The position numbers were made by a program, and so were the translations under genes. Shown here piece after piece: positions 49,282-60,735 of a DNA stretch of 64,000 nucleotides (within the stretch, counting starts at the first letter, position 1; each line of letters begins with the position of its first letter). Origin of the DNA: Simmondsia chinensis (Eukaryota; Streptophyta; Magnoliopsida; Caryophyllales; Simmondsiaceae). The notes under the pieces were generated by a model. The model was given only the letters and a program-made list of their open reading frames with translations. It was not told the DNA's origin and ran no database searches. Where the stretch lies: positions 2,021,702 through 2,085,701 of the forward strand of contig JAGTTD010000019.1 of NCBI GenBank assembly GCA_018398585.1, written 5' to 3'.

Positions 49282-49619
49282 AACTCACCAAATTGCCAGA
49301 AGTAAAACAGAGAAGGATACAACAATCTTCCCTAAATTTTTAAATAAGGGAAAACAAATTTCAATCAAGTCTCACCGAGAAAAAAGAAAGAAAACACTAG
49401 ATAAGCATATAAAACAAATTCTAAGCTGCCCTCTAATGAAATCGTAGTAACCTATTTATAACCACTAGATTAAAGAAACTCTAATATAATTATAATTGTT
49501 AAACTTATTTCAGCTACATTTAACGAAATTTGAGCGCATTTATTTAAAATTTGAACCCCAAAATGAATTTTGGGATCCGGCGCAATTAGGGTTTGGGGCC
49601 ATGCAACATGGATAGTTAT
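49282..49619. other. PME promoter and 5' flank
   Basis: No gene; AT-rich. It is the upstream region of the minus-strand PME. Confidence 0.4.
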
Positions 49620-49848
49620 TTTTTTTCCGATAATTCAGAGCAAAGCTCAACACAAACGGGCTACTCAGAGGGCCCCGAAACAAAGGAACAGAACCAAAGC
49701 ACAAACAGAAGCAATAGCAGTGCAAAAGAGACAACAGCCACCCAACCAAAACAAAAACAAGCCAAGACCTGTAGCACCAAAGCCCCTTGCGAACAAGCCA
49801 AAACACCAGAGAACAACCAACAAACCGAGCAACTTAAAACTGCCACCC
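49620..49848 (-). mobile_element. 5'-truncated LINE insertion (minus strand)
   Basis: On the minus strand it ends CTGAATTATCGG plus poly(A). A 10-bp duplication GGATAGTTAT flanks it (49610-49619 and 49849-49858). The long frames here are low-complexity LINE UTR, not genes. Confidence 0.85.
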
Positions 49849-49936
49849 GGATAGTTATATATTAACTGTTTTATCTAATATCATGCTATTTAGTTTAATA
49901 CGATAAATAATTTTCTTAGTATAACAATTTTGCTAT

Positions 49937-50061
49937 GCAGGGGCACTCGGAAACAACCTCTCTTCATGGGTAATATCGTGAAGAGAAAAGGCTGCGTACA
50001 TCCGTTTCCCCAGATCCTGATTAAGCGGGAGCTCTTGGGGTAATGGGTATGTTGCTTTTGC
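49937..50061 (+). mobile_element. SINE body (copy N5) with 14-bp TSD
   Basis: Starts GCAGGGGCACTCGGAAACAA, ends GGGTATGTTGCTTTTGC. AACAATTTTGCTAT is duplicated exactly at 49923-49936 and 50062-50075. Inserted without a 5S head. Confidence 0.9.
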
Positions 50062-50110
50062 AACAATTTTGCTATTCAATTATTTTAGGGCCTCTTTGGC
50101 CAATTTTTTT

Positions 50111-52117
50111 TAGGGGTGAGCAAAAGTATCTGAGAACCCAAAAACCCGAAAAACCGAACCGAAACCGATTTGAAAAATTAGGGTAACCGACTCGAAAATA
50201 TCCAGTTAGGGTATACCCAACCCGTTGAACTATGGATACCGGTTCGGTTACAAGTATCATTTTGTAAAACTTCCGGGTACCCGATCCGACCCGATATGAA
50301 TTTTGTATATATTATCCTAAATAAAAAATTTTAATTTATTTAGAATATTAATCATATTATCTTCACTAAACATTAAGGTTGCATGTTTAATTTTAAATCC
50401 CAACAAACATTTTTCAAGTTATGTATTTTTTCCTTTTCTTTTTTCAATAAAGTTTATCCTATTTTCATATTAAAGTTTTTAAAGTTTCAGTACAAAAAAT
50501 AAAGACTAATGAATCAGTACTAGTAAATTAGTAGAATATCAATACTTTGTTTTAGTTATGCTCTATTTCTTTGTATATAATCCTTGAACTTTCAAATATT
50601 TATGAAACTTTGATTAATATGTCATGGTCATTTAAGATTATTTATAATTTGTTACCATTAAAGTATGACAATTATGTGTATGATTTTTTTTAATTTTAAA
50701 TTACGAAGATCAAATGGAATGTTGTTAAAATAATTTTATAGTATATTCCCAAACGAGTTAATATTGATAGTTGTTTGTGTCTTTTATAAAATAGTTTACA
50801 AGAAATTTTAATTAAACGGGCGGATACTCGACCCGATGTGATCCGACCCGATCCTTTCGGGTACCCGATTGATCTGGGTACCCGACTTTTTAGATCACAT
50901 TATGGGTAATTGTTAGAAATTGGTTCTTATATAGTCTAAACTATGTCCCGGAATAAGGCATGAGATCTAAGTTATTAATATTACAACTTGTTTTTTGTTA
51001 AAAAAAAAAATATATTTTTTGAACTGTTTTAAATTAAGGTAAAATAAAATAAATTAAATTTTAAAATATAAAATTTGAATTTATAAATAGAATATTTATT
51101 GCCCGTTCAGCTTCTTGTATCCGTTGCTTTTATCTGCTCAAATTGGACACGTGTCGTGTCCTGACTTGTTGATTTTGGAGGCTCAAACTGAGCCGTTGAT
51201 CTGGGCGACAAGATTGAGGGCCCAGATTGCTTCTCTGTTTATCCTTTTTTTATTATTTAAGGGGGCTTTGAGGAGAGAGAGTGGGGTGTGCAGAAGGTTT
51301 TTTGGTGGGTGTGTCTGAGTTCTTTTTCTCTCTCCTCCTCTCCTCTCTTCCAAAAGAAAAAAAAACTCCGGTCACTCTCCACCCTCTCAAGGTGTTTTTT
51401 TGGGTTTTGCTTAGAGGGTTTCAGTGACTAAAACCCACCCCGGTAAGAAGTAGACTCGCTGGGAACCGGAAACCACGAAGGCTAGTCCAGGTCGGACTTG
51501 GGGATCGTGAGACTCGCGGCCACCAGCTTGGAGTCGGTATAATCTCTTACTCTTTTCTCTTTCTTTACTGTTGGTTTGTAAAGATTGGTTGTAGAAAACG
51601 GTTGTAATTTAATAGCTTAGGCTATTATTGGAAAGTGCCTTGTAATTTGTAATATGGTTTGTAAAGATTAATAAAATAGATCTCTCTAGTGGTAGGGGGC
51701 CGTGGAGTAGGTCAGTTAGGACCGAACCACGTTAAAAATCGTGTGTACTCTTATATTTGTTTATGTCTTCTATCGTCGTTTGTAATCTCAACTTAAATCT
51801 TAGAGCCACAGTTTAAAAACCACCATTTTTACCGATTTGTTTATAAACTAAGTTAATGTTGAAGACAAAACCGGATTTGAAATTGATAACCTAAAATTTG
51901 TAAAGTTAAAACAACTGTTTTGGACTTAGGTTGATAATAGGTTCGGTTTTTTCTAAAGATCAACATTAATGGAAGTGTTTTGAGAACATAAACAAGTTTA
52001 AAATCTGTATTTTTGAACCCTCAAATCACAACAGTAATGATTTTGACGCTTTTAGTGTTTTGGATACCCGAATCGATATGCGTTTCGGATAGGGTACCCG
52101 ACCTATGCTCACCCCTA
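50111..52117. mobile_element. hAT-like non-autonomous element containing a nested solo LTR
   Basis: The ends TAGGGGTGAGCA and TGCTCACCCCTA are perfect 12-bp inverted repeats. The 8-mer ATTTTTTT is duplicated on both sides (50103-50110 and 52118-52125), as for hAT elements. Inside are words like CCCGAAAAACCG and ACCCGACCCGA and no transposase. Without the nested LTR and its target-site duplication the element is ~880 bp. Confidence 0.87.
50911..52033 (+). mobile_element. Solo LTR (1123 bp) nested in the hAT-like element
   Basis: Starts TGTTAGAAATTGG and ends AAATCACAACA. The exact 5-bp duplication GTAAT flanks it (50906-50910 and 52034-52038). It contains a GC-rich leader-like segment (51410-51540) and an AATAAA at about 51671. 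Orientation assumed from the AATAAA. Confidence 0.9.
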
Positions 52118-52125
52118 ATTTTTTT

Positions 52126-52860
52126 AAGTCTTTTTCTGAGTTTTTTTAACAAAAAATCACCTAAATTTTAGTAGTGATTTTTAAAATGTACTTATATTTT
52201 TTAATTTTTTAAAATTTTTGAAAGCACATCTAAAACTTAGGTAATTTTCTGTTAAACAAAAAAGCCTTTTTTTTTTCCCTGGAATACCAAACTTTTTTGG
52301 ATTTAAGTGTGTTTGGTCTTAAAAAGTGCTTTTAAATAAAAGTAATTTTTTTTTTTAATTTTTAAGTAAAAACACCTCTCCCTCTGCCTACATGGGCGAC
52401 GGGCACCTCTTTATAAAACCCAAAAGGCCTATTTATAATATCAATTCAAATAAAATTTACTAAGATAATCCAATCTTACTTAGACACAACCAAATCATAT
52501 CTTATTCAAGTTTCATCTAATCAAATCAATATCTAATCTTGAGGTAATAATATCCTAATATATCTCGATTAGTGATATTGTCAGAGCATTTTTTTGTTAA
52601 AGCCAAAGAAATAACAAAGACTTTTTGCGGTTTTGTTGCATTGAAATTGCCCGATATTAACAAAAAATGCTATGGCAAACTCACTACCCTATATCTCCCC
52701 TTACCTCAAAATTATTTTTCAATTTCACCCAACACATTCCTTTTTTTTAATTTGCCCCTTTTCTTCGATTTGGATCCGATTCAATTGGCTGATGGGTCGA
52801 ATTCCTTCTTCGTTCCCGGGACTTTTAGAGTTTTGTCGTGGTTCTGTCAATATTTCTCAA
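52126..52860. other. AT-rich intergenic sequence, no gene seen
   Basis: Contains T-rich and TTTAAGT-type low-complexity sequence. The 103- and 120-codon frames at 52572-53034 have no recognisable domain and run into a SINE. Confidence 0.5.
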
Positions 52861-53110
52861 CACAACAACAACAACAACAATAAATCCAGTGCCTCAAGGG
52901 CTCCCGCAGAAGCGGGGTCTGGGGGGTTGATGTACGCAGCCTTCCCCGTTCAGGGTGTTAAACCTGAAAAGAGGTTGTTTCCGAGGACTTCCAACCTGAA
53001 AGACATGTTGTCATCGCATCATAGCAACCTGTGAGCAAAAGGGAAGCAATGCATAAGAGCAGGACAAAGCATAAAGTGAGTATTACGAAGCATAACGCTC
53101 TAGAGGAGAC
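52861..53110 (-). mobile_element. SINE with long non-5S head (copy N6)
   Basis: Minus strand: a diverged head including GCTCACAGGTTGCTATGATG, then TTCAGGTTGGAAGTCCTCGG and the shared body, tail CACTGGATTTA(TTG)n. Head length is uncertain. Confidence 0.7.
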
Positions 53111-53284
53111 TTTAAGGCAACACGGCATGCAAATAAGCAAATAAACAAGTAAACAGATAGACAGATAAGTGCACCCTAATAGGTACTATACCTAGGAACA
53201 CTAGTATAGAAGAATAAGCAGCGGTATAAGACCGCTACATCTACTACTCCTATGCTAGTCCTTCATCTAGCTCTATCTCTATCT

Positions 53285-53573
53285 AGTATAATTTAGAGTA
53301 TTTTTAAAAGTAACACTAAATTAAATCATACATTAATAAAAATAGCATATTTCAGTAATAGTATTTATCGATAGCATAATAAAAATTTACAAAATAACGG
53401 GATATAAATAAAAATATTCCCAAAATTAAACTTTATTTATTCAACATGAGGAACAATAATAATCAAATAACAAATACTTATTATATTCTTACAAACCCTA
53501 GCGATATATTTTGAAAAAATATATATATATATATTTATGCTAATTAATTTAAACATTTAAAATTAGATCCCAT
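53285..53573. repeat. Duplicated 3' flank of the PME pair
   Basis: AACACTAAATTAAATCA, ATAGCATATTTCAGTAAT and ATTCAACATGAGGAACAATA correspond to 44170-44340. It is part of the tandem duplication unit. Confidence 0.7.
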
Positions 53574-53884
53574 ATCTTGTGCCGTGCTTACAATGCGGGG
53601 GAGGGGGGATTTCCTTCTCCTGCTCCTACCCTCTTGAGGTTGTTCGTCTTTGACTGGAAAGTGTGGCGGGGTGTGTGTCTGCTTCGGTTTCAACTAGTGC
53701 CCTATTAGGCCCTGGTCCTTTCCCGTTTGGGTGATGTTGTCCTCCTTTTCTTTGGAGTCTGATTTTTCCTGTTTTGATCTGGATTTTGTTCCCATTGCCG
53801 TTTACGGGATGGTTTTGGTCTCGCCGCTGTGAGAGCTGATATGTACTACGACTTTGCCGATAATTATCAAAAAAAAAAAAATTT
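53574..53884 (+). mobile_element. 5'-truncated LINE insertion just downstream of the PME pseudogene
   Basis: Ends GACTTTGCCGATAATTATC plus poly(A). An exact 14-bp duplication AAATTAGATCCCAT flanks it (53560-53573 and 53885-53898) and overlaps the last codons of the pseudogene, so it arrived after or during its decay. Confidence 0.88.
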
Positions 53885-53887
53885 AAA

Positions 53888-55086
53888 TTAGATCCCATTT
53901 GTAAATGGCACTTTAGTCCGCGCTAACCAAGATTGCCCTCCAATAAAATTGGCAACAGAGAATCGAGCTGCTTCAGTTGGGCTTTTAATGACCCTATATT
54001 CGGCCCATTTAACGCGCCCGGCCGTGGAAAAGCCCAGCCCAGTATTCATATACTCTGTGCAATACAAAGTGTTCAATGCAAAGTTTCCGTCCCACTCTAA
54101 CCAACCCGCTGCATTTATAAGGCTGCCGAGATACATCTTCATGACAACAGTCCTCGAGTATTGCTTCCATGGTCGCCCCAAGTACGTAGAAAATGAGCCA
54201 ACTACAGGTCGGAGATCAGAGGTAGCAGTGATCCGGGAGTTCTAGATCACGAAGCCTGTGTTCTGGTTTGGGTCAGTTCGAGCTTGGGCTGTGATAGTGC
54301 TCTTTTGGGAGGGGAGGGGTTTTCTTGCATAGATCATGCAATTCTGGAAGACAGCAGCTGCGTTGCCAAAGATGAAGTCGACTGTTCCGTAAATGGAGCA
54401 ATCCCTGTAGAATTGACGTAGGGAGTGAGCATAGAGCGCGTCTTGATAACCCTCGAGACTGCATTGATAGAAGACCGAGAAGTCAGCACCAGATCAGAGT
54501 GCCACTGCTTGGTGGCTCTGTGGGCCTGCTGTGTTGCGGATTGTGATCCCTCGTGCTATAAATCCTTGCCCCGTCACAGCTGCAGAATCAAACTCATTTT
54601 AGTATTGTGTTCGAGAGCATCTCCATATGAGACCGCCTTTATGCGATCTCGGATGCAATGCCCATATTTGACCTTATATAGTATGGGATGCGATTCTAAA
54701 AAATTATCTAAATTTTTTAATATTATACTTGAACTTTCTAAAATTTGTAGACGCCGTTAACATTCGTTAATTTTTGCTGACGTGACATCTTAAAAAAAGA
54801 GAAAATAATTATAAATTTTGAAATTTATATTTAAAATAATTTTAGAATATGTTAAGCATCTAAAAATATTTTAAATATTTAGAAAAATAACTTATATATA
54901 TTAAAAAAATTTATTTAAATACTACATTATCAAAAACTAACAGATGTTAACCATGCCACACTATGGTGTGACATTGAAAAATTTTAGAAAATAAATATAA
55001 TTTTTTAAAATTGTACCTAAATTGAGATGATTTTTAGTAAAAATATTTGTTAAGGCCGGATCCACGGATTTGGAATGTGGTTCCAT

Positions 55087-55117
<31 letters not shown>

Positions 55118-56723
55118 TCATTAAGCTTATAAGGTGATCTATTTTTTCTCACAATTTCAACATAAGATTTTAATTATTACTAGGCTTATATGTAGAGTCT
55201 CAATAATATTATCATAAAAATAGAAAATACGTACCAAGAGTAGCAGACTTGAAAGTGGTGGATCCTCCACCAACACTTGTACTCCCAGTAATGATTGTAT
55301 TTTGAGACTAACATTATTTTTTCCATTTTATTTCCAATTTCTATATTTTCTTCATACACTCCTTTTTTTACTTGTATTATATACCTCCCATTTCCTCTCC
55401 TTCTTGATGCTCCTGTTTCTAAAGCTTTTTTTATCGTCTTAAAATGACCCGACCCATCTTGGCCGACTATTGCGTCTGCTGCCCCTGTCGTTGCCACCGC
55501 TTGTAGGATTTTCCGGTCATGGGTTGAAACCCACTTCGGAAACTCTTTTTCACTATGTGGGTCTTCTTTATCTTGTATCGCCTTATAGTGTGAAAGTATT
55601 TGTTAGTGACATGGAAGAGAGAAATAGAAGCAAAAAGTAAAAAGTAGGCGAGCAGAAAGTCGTGAGAGTAGCAATGACTGTCTGGTTTTAAATTCGAAGA
55701 ATAGATCTCACTTTTAATATTAATATGATATTAACATGAAGATGTACAGTTTAACTATGTATTATCCATATTTCAAATCAACTAAACGTTAATGTAGAGA
55801 GCATATTAAAAAAATCATCATAGGCCTTTAACCTAATAGGTAACTACAGCTTTTTTTCCGATAATTATTGAAAAAAAAAAGCTAACTACGGCTTGTTCGT
55901 TATCCTTTCTATTTTAATTTTTTTTATTTTCCAAAACCGGAAAACGAAGTGTTTGGGATAGTTGGATCCTTATAATAGTATTACAGTCTTCTTTGATTAA
56001 GATGTCTCGAGTTCAAGTCGGGAAAATCTCACTCTTTTATTAAATATGATTTCAGCATGGGATACAAGTGCCGTAAAATTATGCATTATTTGTACTTCAA
56101 ATTAATTAAAAATTCACGTTAGAGGATATCTTAAATTAACACATAAAAATTAATAAGTCTTATACTGAATAACTTTTAAAAATAATTAATTCGTCGATAT
56201 ACCTCAATCATGGCCAAACTATTGCTAATAAGCATGGACACATTGTTGTTGTCCATCAGGGGCCAAACCGAGCCATGTGTCACATTAAGCTCATCGAACT
56301 CAGCCTTGCATGTCTCTAGATCAGTCAGAGCCGCACTAAGCCAGGTCTGACGATCCGGTTCAGTTCAGTACAGTCACGAGTCAGAGTTCCGTTCAAATGA
56401 AAGATAGCACTCTCATCAAGACTGACACAATCACTCCAAGCAACCTTTTCAACTTCATTTTCACACTTTGGACCGAGCCCCTTATGGACCGCATGGGCAG
56501 CCATGGCTACTTGGGTCGCCATGTCTCGAAAGTGGAGCTTGTGTTTTGGTGTTTGGAAAATGACCCATGAAGTGCTTACATGGGCCAGGGTACGGGGTTT
56601 GATTGCACCACCAATTTATATCATGGAATAATGTAGCGTTACTGTCTGTATCGATATGCAGCGACACGAAGAGAAAAAAGAATAATGTGAAAAAAAATAA
56701 AGGGGAATTTGAGGTATAGCCAT
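53888..56723 (-). pseudogene. Pectin methylesterase pseudogene (tandem copy)
   Basis: Three exon relics match the intact gene: 56723-56203, 55581-55235 and 54579-53888. Lesions seen: a 1-nt deletion in the signal-peptide region; a frameshift near 56560 (after HFPNTK); an 8-nt insertion near 56365 (extra GTTCAGTA-type unit) shifting frame before the last PMEI helix; an 11-nt deletion near 55306 removing the GDGT segment; and an in-frame TAG at 54244-54242 replacing the His of MIHDSR. The C terminus is also changed and extended by the LINE target site. Catalytic words (GYQDALY, DFIFGNA, GRPWKQYS) survive in pieces, so decay is fairly recent. It cannot make a full enzyme. Confidence 0.94.
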
Positions 56724-56917
56724 GATTTTCGTATTTTGTAATATTTAAAATATGCTTTTTTTTTGGTTTGATAATTTGAGATGGGAGTTTAAAAAGGGAG
56801 ATGAGAAGTGTTTATATAGGGTTTGGGTGTGCATGGGGAGGTTGTATACAGTTGTTTACTTTTAAACGTCTATGGCAAGTACATGCAATCTTTCACTTTT
56901 TTCCTTTTTTAAATTTT
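56724..56917. other. Former promoter of the PME pseudogene
   Basis: AT-rich sequence with a possible TATA box (TATATAAAC on the minus strand near 56812-56820). No gene. Confidence 0.35.
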
Positions 56918-57303
56918 GGGTTATTTGCACCAAAGGTCTTTATATTCTACTTATTGTATCAATTTAATTCTCGTACTTTAAATTGTGTCAGTTAGTCTTC
57001 ATACTATTTGAATTGTGTCAATTTAGTCCAATTATTAAATTCAAGTTAAATTAATGACACAATTTTTAATGGTACGATCATGATAGATGCAAGAAATCTA
57101 CTAGAAGTTCACTCAATGACTCAATTTAACCTAAACCAAAGCCGAATTATTAAAATTTTCATCAACAACTTAACATAAATTTTACTCTATAAACCAAATT
57201 GACACAATTCAAAGAGTAGAGGGACTAAATTAAAAAAATTAAAAGTACAATGACTAAATTGACACAATGATCTAAGTACAAGAACTTTTGACGTAAATAA
57301 TCC
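56918..57303. mobile_element. MITE with inverted ends (MULE-like)
   Basis: Left end GGGTTATTTGCACCAAAGG, right end ACTTTTGACGTAAATAATCC are inverted copies with mismatches. Flanks TTAAATTT(T) and TTAAATTT(A) could be an 8-9-bp target-site duplication as in Mutator-like elements. Related copies: 25790-26130, 48420-48735. Confidence 0.6.
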
Positions 57304-57714
57304 TTAAATTTATTATTTAAGTATCTTAATATTTGAACATTTATTACTTTTATACCTTAATATTTTAATATATATAATGAGGTCGAGGTAGCCTAATAAC
57401 TTTATACCATCATAGCATTAATTTTTTTCTAGCAACTACATCTAATTTAGGTGTTTAATATGTACGATGGAGGTTTATTTTTTTATAACCTATGATATAT
57501 TGTTCCTTCATTGGTATAATAAATTTTGTATTCAAAGTGGGTGCATATAATATTTTTCTTTTTGTTAATTACTCTGTGGGTGCTCGAGTTAACTGTATAT
57601 AATATGAATTATGTATCAAAAAGTTGATTTTATATTTTTGTAAATTTCTCACTTAGATACCTTAGAGTCTGAATATTTGTTACTTAGCTATCTAACATTA
57701 TATAAAAGGAACAT
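57304..57714. other. AT-rich intergenic sequence
   Basis: No gene seen. It ends in TATATAAAAGGAACAT, the target of the copia insertion and the extended tail of the SINE now at 60741-60968. Confidence 0.5.
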
Positions 57715-58332
57715 TGTTAGGTTATGTCTCAAATTACTTGTTTTATTTTATATGGGGCTGCCGTGTGGTCACCGATCGATCGGGAGGGAAAGCCGATCGA
57801 TCGGGTGATTTAAGGAAAGGATTCGGAATTTTGACAGTAAAGGGGCCGATCGATCGGGAGTCGTTTTCCACCGGCCCTAATTATTTTCTATAAATAAAGG
57901 GTTTAGGGTTTCGTTATTCGGTGAGAAGTTTCTCCCATTCAGATCCAATCAAAGTGTGGTGAGCCGCCATTAAGAAAAAGAGGTGATTCGTAATTCTTCC
58001 AAGATATTCGAGTGCTACGAGAGTTCAGAGGGAGTGATTGTAATTCTTCCATATATCTCATTTAGGAAGTGTCGTTGTAATTCTTCCGTTCAGTTAATAA
58101 AGAATCTCCATCTTCGCCCGTGGTTTTCTCCCCTCTCGATTGTAGATGGGTTTCCACGTAAATATTGTGTGTTCTTGTTTTGTTCTTTCTTTCTCCATAG
58201 TTGTTTACTTCTCATTTTGTATGAATCATATTATTTGAATCGAATCAAGTTTCCAGGGTTTTCACTTCCACATTAAGTTTTCCTCCACAAATTGGTATCT
58301 TAGCATACTAGATTTGTTTAAGTTCCCTTTCA
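57715..58332 (+). repeat. 5' LTR of the copia-type element
   Basis: 618 bp. Near the left end it has three copies of the palindrome CGATCGATCG (about 57773-57857). TATAAATAAAGGG near 57890 is a likely TATA box, and AATAAAGAATC near 58096 a likely poly(A) signal. Confidence 0.9.
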
Positions 58333-58335
58333 AAT

Positions 58336-58347
58336 TGGTATCAGAGC
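58336..58347 (+). other. Primer-binding site (initiator tRNA-Met)
   Basis: TGGTATCAGAGC, three bases after the LTR, is the usual complement of the 3' end of plant initiator tRNA-Met in copia elements. Confidence 0.9.
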
Positions 58348-58370
58348 CCTGTTTATTTCAATTTGATAAT

Positions 58371-59965
58371 ATGACGTCCGCAATTAGATCCGAAATTGAG
58401 AAGTTTGGTGGTCAAGGGAGCTTCAGCTTATGGCAGGTTCGCGTTAAGGGCCTCTTGACTCAGAATGGCTTGAAGAAAGCTTTAGATGGGAAAGAGAAGA
58501 AATCAGAGAACCTTACAGAAGCACAATGGGAGGAGTTGGATGAGAAGGCGCTAACAGCAATTCAGATGTGTCTTACCAATGACGTTTTGACAGAAGTTCT
58601 AGAAGTGAAGACCGCTAAGGAGTTGTGGGAGAATTGCAGGATATGTTCTGTTTCAAGTCTGTTTCCAACAAACTCGCAGTTAAGCGCCGGTTGTTCACGT
58701 TTCGTATGTCAGAAGGTACGTCACTTAAGAACCACATCAATGAACTTAATTCAATTATTCAAGATTTGAAAGAATTGGATAATGTTCCTAAGGATGAAGA
58801 TCAGGCAATGTTGTTGTTATGTTCTCTCTCTACTTCATATAAGGGTTTTGTCGAAAGCATGATTTATCGGGGTAGACAAACCATATCTATTGATGAAGTT
58901 AAGAGAAACCTACTGAGTAAAGAACGAGTAGATAGGGAATTATCTGACTCTGTGTATAACTCAGGTAGTGGTTTATTTGTGAGGGGGAGAACCGAGTATG
59001 ATCATAGTGGAAACAAGTCTAAGTCTAGGTATCAAGACCTAACCTGTAACTACTATCATAAGAAAGGGCACATTAAGAAAGACTGTTACAAGCTTAAGAG
59101 AAAATTAGAAGTAGATAACAGGTCTGACCAGAGATCCATAGCAGCTAGTGTTGAGAATGAAAATTTTCTTTTGTCCGTGTCTGAACCTCAGTTCAACTTG
59201 AAAGATAGTTGGTTTTTGGATTCGGGTTGCTCCTATCATGTATGTCCCAACCGGGATTGGTTTTCCGCATACGAGTCTGTTCAAGGTGGAGTTGCTTTGA
59301 TGGGTAATGATAATCCATGCAAAGTTCTGGGTATAGGAACAATTCGGTTTAGGATGTTCGATGGCACTATCAGGGTTTTGGGCGATGTTCGTCATGTTCC
59401 TGATTTGAAGAAAAATCTCATCTCTTTGGGTACTCTTAAATATAAAGGGTACAGGTACACAGCTGAATATGGAGTTTTGAAGGTCGTTAAGGGTGCATTG
59501 ATAGTTATGAAGGGCAGAAGGTCAGGTACGTTGGATGAACTTGTCAGTTCCACATTTGTTAAATCTGTTGCAGTATCTTCATCATCCTTGTTGTTGACAG
59601 AACCAGAGATCACAAATTTAGGACGTTTGAGATTGGATCGTTCAGGTGATAGGTGTCTGTCTGAGCACAGTGTAAGGGGCTCTTTGTGTGGTCAGTCCAG
59701 AGGACTGCCGGTATGTGAACAAGGGCTTTATGTGAAGCAGAAAGGTTTTCTCTTCAAACAATTCCTGACGAGACATGTCACGTTTGGTGAGTCTTCATTA
59801 TTATTATCTCCACAGAAGATGCCATCAGTTGTTTGTGATTCAGGTCAGGTGAGTAAACCAGAGAGAGTTCAGTTCAGTAACACAGTTCAGCAGCGGGTGG
59901 CTGTTTCAGTTAATGTGTCAAGAGCCAATTCAGAGAAGAATATTGGCATTGCTGATAACCTCTAA
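58371..59965 (+). pseudogene. copia gag-protease open frame, frameshifted and internally deleted
   Basis: Starts MTSAIRSEIEKFGGQGSFSL. A 1-nt deletion near 58633 (TGGGAGAA/TTGCAG) moves the frame. After it, 446 codons stay open. Zinc knuckle CNYYHKKGHIKKDC lacks the second Cys of CX2C. The protease motif WFLDSGCSYH follows, then a diverged pre-integrase segment (CEQGLYVKQKG), then a jump to the RNase H end (EKNIGIADNL, stop, DMFTQFLPNRKFK). The complete integrase and reverse transcriptase domains are absent. Copia polyproteins are normally about 1300 aa. Confidence 0.9.
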
Positions 59966-60115
59966 GATATGTTCACTCAGTTTCTACCTAACAGGAAGTT
60001 CAAGCTTCGCACGGTTAGGTTTCGTACTTCGTTGTGTTAACCCCGTTTGTGGGGGTTTTGTAGAGAAAGTGGAGGAAATTCTTTTATGTATGTAATTTAA
60101 GCCAAAGTAGAGATT

Positions 60116-60735
60116 TGTTAGGTTATATCTCAAATTACTTGTTTTATTTTATATGGGGCTGCCGTGTGGTCACTGATCGATCGGGAGGGAAAGCCAATCG
60201 ATCGGGTGATTTAAGGAAAGGATTCGGAATTTTGGCAGTAAAGGGGCTGCCGATCGATTGGGAGTTGTTTTCCGCCGGCCCTAATTATTTTCTATAAATA
60301 AGGGGTTTAGAGTTTCATTATTCGGTGAGAAGTTTCTCCCATTCAGATCCAATCAAAGTGTGGTGAGCCGCCATTAAGAAAAAGAGGTGATTCGTAATTC
60401 CTCCAAGATACTCGAGTGCTACGAGAGTTCAGAGGGAGTGATTGTAATTCTTCCATATATCTCGTTTGGGAAGTGTCGTTGTAATTCTTTAGTTCAGTTA
60501 ATAAAGAATCTCCATCTCCGCCCGTGGTTTTCTCCCCTGTCGATTGTAGAGGGGTTTCCACGTAAATATTGTGTGTTCTTGTTTTGTTCTTTCTTTCTCC
60601 ATATTTGTTTACTTCTCGTTTTATGTGAGCCATATTATTTGAATCAAATCAGGTTTCCGGGTTTTCCCGTCCGCATTAAGTTTTCCTCCACAAATTGGTA
60701 TCTTTGCATACTAGATTTGTTTAAGTTCCCTTTCA
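60116..60735 (+). repeat. 3' LTR of the copia-type element
   Basis: 620 bp, preceded by AAGTAGAGATT (polypurine tract). It keeps two of the CGATCGATCG palindromes in near-perfect form and shows a 3-nt insertion (CTGC) relative to the 5' LTR. Confidence 0.9.

Larger units (their letters stand above)
57715..60735 (+). mobile_element. Non-autonomous copia-type LTR retrotransposon
   Basis: Two LTRs (57715-58332 and 60116-60735) start TGTTAGGTTAT and end CCCTTTCA. The 5-bp duplication AACAT flanks the whole (57710-57714 and 60736-60740). By eye the LTRs differ at roughly 30-35 of 618 positions, about 95% identity. Internal region: primer-binding site at 58336-58347, gag, protease, then a compressed remnant. 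Integrase and reverse transcriptase are missing, so it would need enzymes from a related element. Confidence 0.93.

Noticed and set aside
49570..49865. 90-94-codon plus-strand frames rich in Gln, Asn and Lys
   Set aside because: They fall inside a 229-bp LINE 3' UTR insertion bounded by a 10-bp TSD.
58314..58370. Upstream start for the gag frame
   Set aside because: The frame extends back into the LTR and primer-binding site; the ATG at 58371 is the normal position.
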